Assembly (NCBI GenBank): GCA_964467985.1
Contig: CAYXTP010000001.1
Coordinates: 310,001 to 374,000, forward strand
Reading direction: 5' to 3'
Source: GCA-2720975 sp964467985
GTDB taxonomy: Bacteria > Planctomycetota > UBA1135 > GCA-002686595
Length of the DNA stretch: 64,000 bases
This document shows, piece by piece, positions 58,997-64,000 of this stretch (positions are counted from its first letter, which is position 1; each line of letters opens with the position of its first letter). A program made the translations under genes and the position numbers. A model generated the notes under the pieces. The model was not told the DNA's origin. It searched no databases and saw only the letters and a list, made by a program, of their open reading frames with translations.

Positions 58997-61297
58997 CTAG
59001 AGGGGGGCGGGTTGGGGTTCTGGGGTGGAGGGTGTGGAGGTTACGGGTGCGGCGGCCGTGTTGGCGATCAAACCTTGGCGCTGCAATTGACTGATGAATC
59101 CGGTGATGCGTTCGATGGCTTCGGGTGCGGTGGGGGGGAGGGCCTCGAGGAACTCGGCCACGCCACCGGCTCGGTCGATCGCTTGCAACAGGCGCTGGCC
59201 ATCGGGGCTGAGTTCGACGAACTCGTGGCCGATCTTGTCGTAGAGGAGAACGCGGTTTTTGGGAGGCAGGGGTGGCAGCTGCTCCTCGGCCACGGTCTGG
59301 GCATCCGCTACGAAGCGGCCGGTCAGGAAGTCGGGGCGCGCGGCGCGCGCCAGGGGGTCGGCCAGGGTGTTGGCGGCGGCCACGTGACTGAAGGGCAAGG
59401 TCACGCTGCTGCGGGCGGGATTGGCTTGCAGGTGGCCATGGGGCCCCGGGGTGTTGTGGGAGTCCGTGCGGGCCTTGCATTGGGCCACGAATTCGTCGGG
59501 GGTCGTGCCGCGGGCCAAGTGCAGGAAGTAGTGGGACTTCTGCATGAAGTAGTAGATGTTGTCGCCGGAGAAGATGGGCAGGTCGCTGCGCAGGGCGTTC
59601 ATCATCTCGTCGAACATTTCGGCGGCCTGTTGCTGGGTCATGCCCTGCTCGGACAGGTAGTCGTGGTAGAGCTGCAGATCGCCGTCACCGCTGAGGATTT
59701 CGATGCCGAAAGGCTCGGGGTTGCGGTAGATCTCGGCCACTTCATCGATGTGAAAGGTCTGCAGGCTGACCTCGCGCACGATGTCCTTGTGCTCGCGGAT
59801 GAAGTTGACCGTGGCGCGAGCCTCTTCGACAGTCTCGCTCGGAAACCCAACCATGGCGTAGAGGGTGACGCTGATGCCGGCGTCGCTGCAGTTGCGGGCG
59901 ACATCGGCCACACTGCGCGGGCTCTGGGCCTTGCGCATGAGCTTTAGCAGGCGTGGGGTTGCAGACTCGAAACCGAAGAGCAACTTGCGGCAGCCTGCCT
60001 CAAACAGGCGAGCGGCACCCTCACGCGTGTAGGCCTTGGCCTCGATGCGGGCGTCACACCACCACTTCATGCGATCCTCGACGGGTACCCCTGGTTGGGC
60101 CTCGATCAAGGCTTCAGGCAGGTCGCGAATCATGCCCGGCGGCATGCAGTCGGTGATGAAGCTGAAGTGTTGCACCCCATGACGGTCGCGCAGGTCGGTG
60201 ATGTGACCGGCGATGGTCTCGGCGGCACGCGTGCGGTACCCGGGGCCGATGACCGTGGGCAGGGTGCAGAAGGTGCACTCGCCGTAATAACAACCGCGGT
60301 TGATGTCGTAGGGCAGGACGACCTGCGGGGAGAAGTAGAGGTCGAGGGGCAGGCCGTCGAAGTCCGGGGGCGGGGCCTCGCCCAAGGCCACCGGGTGGGC
60401 GGGGGCGTTGGCTACGGTTTCGGTCGCGTCGTTCGCACGGCGGAACCAGGTCAGGGACCCGATCTCGGAGAGGTCGACAGGTTGCGATGCGTCGCTGGCA
60501 CTCAAGGCTTCGGCTAACTGGCCCATGGGCGCTTCGCCCTCGTGGAAGATCATCGAATCCAAGCACGCTTCCACCCCGGGGGCAGACATGAGCTTCTCGC
60601 CGATGTAGGCCAAGAATCCACCTCCTGCCGTCACGTGACAATCGGGCAAGGCCTCTTTCACCAAACGCCCCAAGGTCAGGGCCGGGATCAGTTGGCTACC
60701 GTACACGACCGACAACCCGAAGAGCCGCGGTTTGCGCTCGATCAACCCGGGCAAGACCCGTTCCCGGTAGAACTCGATGAAGGGGTTTTGATCTTCGTCG
60801 AGGGTGGCGGCGAGCACCTCTTCGCTGCGGTCGTTGGCGTACCCCATGGTGAAGTTGTGGGGGGTCAACTCGCTGGGGAAGTGGGCTGCCGAGACAAGTC
60901 TCAGCCCGTGGTAGAGGGTTCGCACGGCCGGCACGTAGCGTTCCACGTCATAGAAATCCTCTCCCCGCAGAACGGCCTTGGCGTCGTGGATGTCGGCGAT
61001 CACGGCGTCGGCGCTCACGGCGCTCTCGGCGGCGCTGCGGAAGGCGCGCAGCTCTGCGAAGGGCAGACTGTTGCGGCCTCGGTAGGCCTCGAGAGGCAGT
61101 CTTTCCTGCACGCGTCGCTGAGCGCGGCGCAGGTACTCCGGTGAGAGGAAGTAGTCGTAGGCCTCGATGGACAGGTCGCGTTGTTCCACGTCTTCAAAGC
61201 CCTTATCCCGTAGCCAGGCCTTCAAGCAGGGAAGGGCCAGGTAGGGCTGGGTGAAGTGGCCTTGGGGCACGAAGGCCAGGCTGATGGGGAAGTTCAT
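58997..61297 (-). CDS. Radical SAM protein with B12-binding-like N-terminus and PqqD-like C-terminus
   Basis: ATG 61297 gives 766 residues (MNFPISLAFVPQGHFTQPYLALPCLKAWL…); the frame to 61447 lies in the upstream gene. Residues about 1-290 resemble the cobalamin-binding Rossmann region of B12-radical SAM proteins, with HVTAGGGFLAYI typical of its end. The radical SAM core starts at NRGCYYGECTFC with Cys336, Cys341 and Cys344; the spacing is CX4CX2C rather than CX3CX2C. GFESATPRLLKLMRKAQ and MVGFPSETVEEARATVNFI follow. The last ~80 residues (RVLLYDKIGHEFVELSPDGQRLLQAIDRAGGVAEFLEAL…ISQLQRQGLI) are a PqqD-like peptide-binding domain. Such proteins methylate or otherwise modify unactivated carbons in RiPP precursors. 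The rSAM2 stop lies 7 bases upstream and the peptide gene starts 12 bases downstream. Confidence 0.85.
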   Translation of the reverse strand: MNFPISLAFVPQGHFTQPYLALPCLKAWLRDKGFEDVEQRDLSIEAYDYFLSPEYLRRAQRRVQERLPLEAYRGRNSLPFAELRAFRSAAESAVSADAVIADIHDAKAVLRGEDFYDVERYVPAVRTLYHGLRLVSAAHFPSELTPHNFTMGYANDRSEEVLAATLDEDQNPFIEFYRERVLPGLIERKPRLFGLSVVYGSQLIPALTLGRLVKEALPDCHVTAGGGFLAYIGEKLMSAPGVEACLDSMIFHEGEAPMGQLAEALSASDASQPVDLSEIGSLTWFRRANDATETVANAPAHPVALGEAPPPDFDGLPLDLYFSPQVVLPYDINRGCYYGECTFCTLPTVIGPGYRTRAAETIAGHITDLRDRHGVQHFSFITDCMPPGMIRDLPEALIEAQPGVPVEDRMKWWCDARIEAKAYTREGAARLFEAGCRKLLFGFESATPRLLKLMRKAQSPRSVADVARNCSDAGISVTLYAMVGFPSETVEEARATVNFIREHKDIVREVSLQTFHIDEVAEIYRNPEPFGIEILSGDGDLQLYHDYLSEQGMTQQQAAEMFDEMMNALRSDLPIFSGDNIYYFMQKSHYFLHLARGTTPDEFVAQCKARTDSHNTPGPHGHLQANPARSSVTLPFSHVAAANTLADPLARAARPDFLTGRFVADAQTVAEEQLPPLPPKNRVLLYDKIGHEFVELSPDGQRLLQAIDRAGGVAEFLEALPPTAPEAIERITGFISQLQRQGLIANTAAAPVTSTPSTPEPQPAPL

Positions 61298-61304
61298 GGG
61301 CGTT

Positions 61305-63158
61305 CTAGGGGAGGGTGGGCGAGGCCAGAGCCAGGAGACCAGCGTCGGCCAGGTGTTCTGCGGCCGGGACCAGGTCCGGCTGCGCTTCAAACAGTGAGTC
61401 GAGGCAAGCAGTGCCGTTGAACTCCTGGAGCAGCCGCGCCACGTCATGGCTCACGCGAGTCGTGCGAGTTGCGGGCAAGGGTCCGTCGATGGGCGTGATG
61501 GCGAAGTGGTGAGGGCCGTCATCCCCGGGTAGGGGCGTTCCATGGGTCAGCGCGCCGGTCAATCGACTCAGATCGTGTCGAGTGTGCAGGACTTGGCGCG
61601 AACGCGTGACCAGGGCCTGTTCCCAGGCCAGCGTTTCATCCACAAGCGTGTTGCGAGCCAGGCGTGCCAGCGTCTCAAAGCTGCGGCCGTCTGCGTTCCA
61701 TGTGTGCCACAGTTCGAGCGTGCTTGCGCCGCGCATGCGCCTCAGCAGTGAGAAGGTGCGCGGATATCGGTGCAAGACTTCCGGTAGCTCCTGCGCAATC
61801 CGCGAGAGGTGTCGCAGCCGCGGCTCGGACAGGGGCAGGAGGTGCCAGGTGGAGAAGATGTCCGGAAAGGAATGGATGAGTTCGCGCTCGGGCACGGAGT
61901 CTCCGGCACCCCAGGCCATGTCCGGGGGAATTCCGTCCAAGGCGCGGGCCTCTGGGTCGTAGGTTTCACCCAGGGCACAGCTGGGTTGAGGGTTGGCCAG
62001 GTGCAGTGACAGGTTCACGCCGGTGCGTAGGGATGCGTCGGCGCACAGGTCCAGCGTTGCGGCGAGTTGCGCGTCCTCCTCCCCGGGCAAGCCCAAGATG
62101 AATGAGAGGATGGGAGTGATTCCGGCCCGCGCACAGTCCTCCACAAGTGAGAGCACGTCGAGATCAGCTGCCATGTTCTTGGCGTTTCCCGCGCGCACTT
62201 CCGGGTCCGCGGACTCGACTCCCAGAAGCACCCGATAGCATCCGGCCGCGCCCATGGCCTGCAGCAGCTCGTGATCCATGTGATCCGATCTCGCGCGACA
62301 CTCCCAGGGCACCGGTGCACCGAGTTCCTGTAGGCGCTGGCAAAAAGCGAGCGCGTGATCGCGATCGGCGCCGAACAGATCGTGGCAAAGGTAGGCGTTC
62401 TTGCCAGCTGGCATTGAATCCAATGCCAGGACTTCTTGTACCAACCTGTCAACTGGCAGCGTGCGTGATCGTCGTCCCCAATAACGCCCGATAGAGCAGA
62501 AGCTGCAGTCGTAGGAACACCCGCGGCCCGAGTCGATCGGCACGAGGCCCTCCGCCTCTCCCGTAACCGCCTTGTAGCGGGCGAGGTCGGGCAGCAACTC
62601 CCACGCATAGGGCGCGACCGAGTCCATGTCCAAGAGCGGTCGGCGGTCGGACTCACGCACGACCGCGCCTCCGGGGTGACGCCACGTGACGCCTTGAACC
62701 CCCTGCAGGTCCTGGCCTTGGCACAGCCGCTTCAAGGCTTCGTCCAGGGTCACCTCCCCCTCCCCGCGCACGATGAAGTCCACCCAGCCAAAGCGCTTCA
62801 ACAGGCGCTCATCCACCTCACCAACCCCAGGCCCACCCAGATGAATGTTCATTGCGGGCGACCGCTCACGCAGGGTGCGCGCGATGACCAGGGCGGCGGG
62901 TAGGGTCGCGCCCATGGTGGAAAAGCCCACGGCATCGGGCTCCTCAGCCAGGATGCGATCGGCTGCAGTCGCGAGACTGACTTCGTCCAGCACCCTATCG
63001 GATCCCAGATGACCGGCGGCCAGCTCATGGGCCAGGTCCATCAAGCGCACGTCCCAACCGGCGGCTTCGAGGGCTCCTCCCAGTCGCAGCACACCCGGCG
63101 GTGGCATGGAGTAGCCAAAGGTGTCGGCGTGGGGGGAGGAGGCGATCAGGATGCGCAC
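61305..63158 (-). CDS. B12-binding domain radical SAM protein with PqqD-like tail
   Basis: GTG 63158 gives 617 residues starting VRILIASSPHADTFGYSMPPPGVLRLGGALEAAGWDVRLMDLAHE, the classic start of a B12-binding radical SAM protein; an ATG at 63245 exists but adds an Arg and Pro-rich leader. VGFSTMGATLPAALVIARTLRE and IHLGGPGVGEVDERLLKRFGWVDFIVRGEGE follow. The radical SAM core is GRGCSYDCSFCSIGRYWG with Cys214, Cys218 and Cys221, the normal CX3CX2C. VLLGVESADPEVRAGNAKNM and ILGLPGEEDAQLAATLDLCAD complete it. The C-terminus (VSHDVARLLQEFNGTACLDSLFEAQPDLVPAAEHLADAGLLAL) looks PqqD-like. It is the first gene of the run toward the peptide gene. Exact chemistry unknown. Confidence 0.85.
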   Translation of the reverse strand: MRILIASSPHADTFGYSMPPPGVLRLGGALEAAGWDVRLMDLAHELAAGHLGSDRVLDEVSLATAADRILAEEPDAVGFSTMGATLPAALVIARTLRERSPAMNIHLGGPGVGEVDERLLKRFGWVDFIVRGEGEVTLDEALKRLCQGQDLQGVQGVTWRHPGGAVVRESDRRPLLDMDSVAPYAWELLPDLARYKAVTGEAEGLVPIDSGRGCSYDCSFCSIGRYWGRRSRTLPVDRLVQEVLALDSMPAGKNAYLCHDLFGADRDHALAFCQRLQELGAPVPWECRARSDHMDHELLQAMGAAGCYRVLLGVESADPEVRAGNAKNMAADLDVLSLVEDCARAGITPILSFILGLPGEEDAQLAATLDLCADASLRTGVNLSLHLANPQPSCALGETYDPEARALDGIPPDMAWGAGDSVPERELIHSFPDIFSTWHLLPLSEPRLRHLSRIAQELPEVLHRYPRTFSLLRRMRGASTLELWHTWNADGRSFETLARLARNTLVDETLAWEQALVTRSRQVLHTRHDLSRLTGALTHGTPLPGDDGPHHFAITPIDGPLPATRTTRVSHDVARLLQEFNGTACLDSLFEAQPDLVPAAEHLADAGLLALASPTLP

Positions 63159-63360
63159 GGTGGAGCTATCACGCCAAAGCGGCCGGCGCGGATCCAGGGG
63201 TACGCAGTCAGGCGGGCCCTGTTGGATTGCTCTCGCCTGGGGCACAGTGGCCTGCTCACGGCCGCGTTCATGGATGCTTACGTGGTTTTGTTGGGACTCT
63301 GCCCGCTCCCGTGAACCTTCCCGGCCCAGAGGAGTTATCCTGTCTCACACTGCCCCGTCC

Positions 63361-64000
63361 ATGATTCCCGTCCCGCGCCCCCTCCCCAGTCTGCTCGCCT
63401 CCTCCGGCCTGCACGTCGGCCTCTTTGCGGCCCTCGTGGCCTGGGGCGTCATGCCCATGGTCATGCGCGGGGAGCCTCGGCCGGTGCAGCTGCATGAAGT
63501 GGCTGTCGTGGCGGCGCCCCAACTCGAGGTGGCGGTCCCGCCGCCCGACGAGCAGGACCTGCCCTTGGAAGTGGAGGCCCCGGAGGAGATGCCGGTGGTT
63601 CGAGAGCTCGATCACGAGCCTGAACCCATCAAGGACCCGGAATTCGCGCCCGTTGACTTGGACGCCTCCCCCCTGGACGGATTGCTCGTGATCTTGCCCG
63701 GCGTTCCAGCACAAGAGCCTCAGAGCGAGCAGCCCGAAGAAACGGCCCAGGACTCGACCCAGCCCGACCCCCCGCCGATCCCCGAGGCGGTGAAACCCAC
63801 GGGGGCGGATGTTCCCGATCAGCCGCCCTTGCCCTTGGCAGCTCACTGCCAGAGTCCGATTTACCCTTCCCGCGCCGTCCAACGCGGTTGGGTAGGGACT
63901 GTTGTCGCGCGTCTAAACGTGAGCACCACAGGCGAGGTGCTCTCGGTCGTGCTGGAGGAATCCAGCGGCCACGACCTACTCGATAAGGTGGCCTTGGCCA
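63361..64000 (+). CDS. TonB-family energy transducer, 3' end cut by the window
   Basis: ATG 63361 opens a frame that runs off the window without a stop. MIPVPRPLPSLLASSGLHVGLFAALVAWGVMPMVM contains the single N-terminal membrane anchor. A Pro, Glu and Asp-rich linker follows (residues about 55-160, for example PVRELDHEPEPIKDPEF-type stretches). The TonB C-terminal domain then begins: SPIYPSRAVQRGWVGTVVARLNVSTTGEVLSVVLEESSGHDLLDKVALA. It links the inner-membrane proton motive force to outer-membrane transporters. The remainder lies outside the window, so ExbB/ExbD linkage is unseen. Confidence 0.88.
   Translation, partial: MIPVPRPLPSLLASSGLHVGLFAALVAWGVMPMVMRGEPRPVQLHEVAVVAAPQLEVAVPPPDEQDLPLEVEAPEEMPVVRELDHEPEPIKDPEFAPVDLDASPLDGLLVILPGVPAQEPQSEQPEETAQDSTQPDPPPIPEAVKPTGADVPDQPPLPLAAHCQSPIYPSRAVQRGWVGTVVARLNVSTTGEVLSVVLEESSGHDLLDKVALA

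Noticed and set aside
58955..59947. Long plus-strand open frame (330 codons)
   Set aside because: It is antisense to the radical SAM gene, full of Val/Gly/Leu/Glu from GC-rich codon bias, and has no domain; a shadow frame.

Overview
The window is about 63% GC by eye and gene-dense, and it reads as one chromosomal stretch of a Gram-negative Planctomycetota bacterium. No species can be named from it. The lineage guess rests on gene content: a CRTAC1/UnbV-type FG-GAP lipoprotein, two HEAT-like plus von Willebrand A proteins, very few Shine-Dalgarno sequences, a full nuoA-N set, and LptE, BamD-like and AsmA-like outer-membrane genes beside peptidoglycan genes (alr, glmM). I saw no rRNA, tRNA, insertion sequence, prophage or CRISPR array. 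The one structural RNA gene is rnpB, on the minus strand.

Layout. 1-7 kb: the end of an alanine/sodium symporter, an unknown protein, an AhpD-like peroxidase gene interrupted by an in-frame TGA exactly where the family has its catalytic cysteine (a probable selenoprotein), an FG-GAP lipoprotein, a NUDIX hydrolase and a small coupled protein. 6.9-15 kb: rnpB, a VWA protein, an alpha/beta hydrolase lacking its nucleophile serine, folE, cysS, and a secreted metzincin protease followed by a clear terminator. 14.9-21.5 kb (minus): alr, asmA-like, manC and ruvX. 21.7 kb (plus): a 77-residue histone-fold protein with a lysine-rich tail. 22-34 kb (minus): a CNNM/CBS transporter, recO, a BamD-like gene and lptE, then ftsH, folP, a cdaA-cdaR fusion, glmM and tsaB. 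34-41 kb (plus): an ECF sigma factor, hutI, a secreted protein of unknown function, a PQQ-type beta-propeller and hisS. 41-54 kb (minus): all fourteen subunits of respiratory complex I in the order A to N, mostly with 4-base overlaps. 54.6-57.3 kb (minus): a second VWA protein and a lipoprotein. 57.3-63.2 kb (minus): a tight run of five genes, made of two radical SAM proteins with PqqD-like tails, a 52-residue peptide with its own Shine-Dalgarno, a small unknown protein and an HNH nuclease. The window ends inside a tonB gene.

How the genes work together. The 22-34 kb block joins envelope maintenance (FtsH, LptE, BamD-like), folate synthesis and c-di-AMP synthesis with UDP-GlcNAc precursor synthesis, as in the cdaA-cdaR-glmM arrangement of Firmicutes, but here cdaA and cdaR are one protein. 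The nuo operon supplies the proton-pumping NADH dehydrogenase. The 57-63 kb block looks like a small peptide-modification (RiPP-like) locus.

The most interesting items are the predicted selenoprotein with a SECIS-like hairpin (2200-2781), the peptide plus radical SAM cluster (58826-63158), the tailed bacterial histone (21673-21906) and the CdaA-CdaR fusion (24084-26123). All functional calls are by reading; no database search was run.
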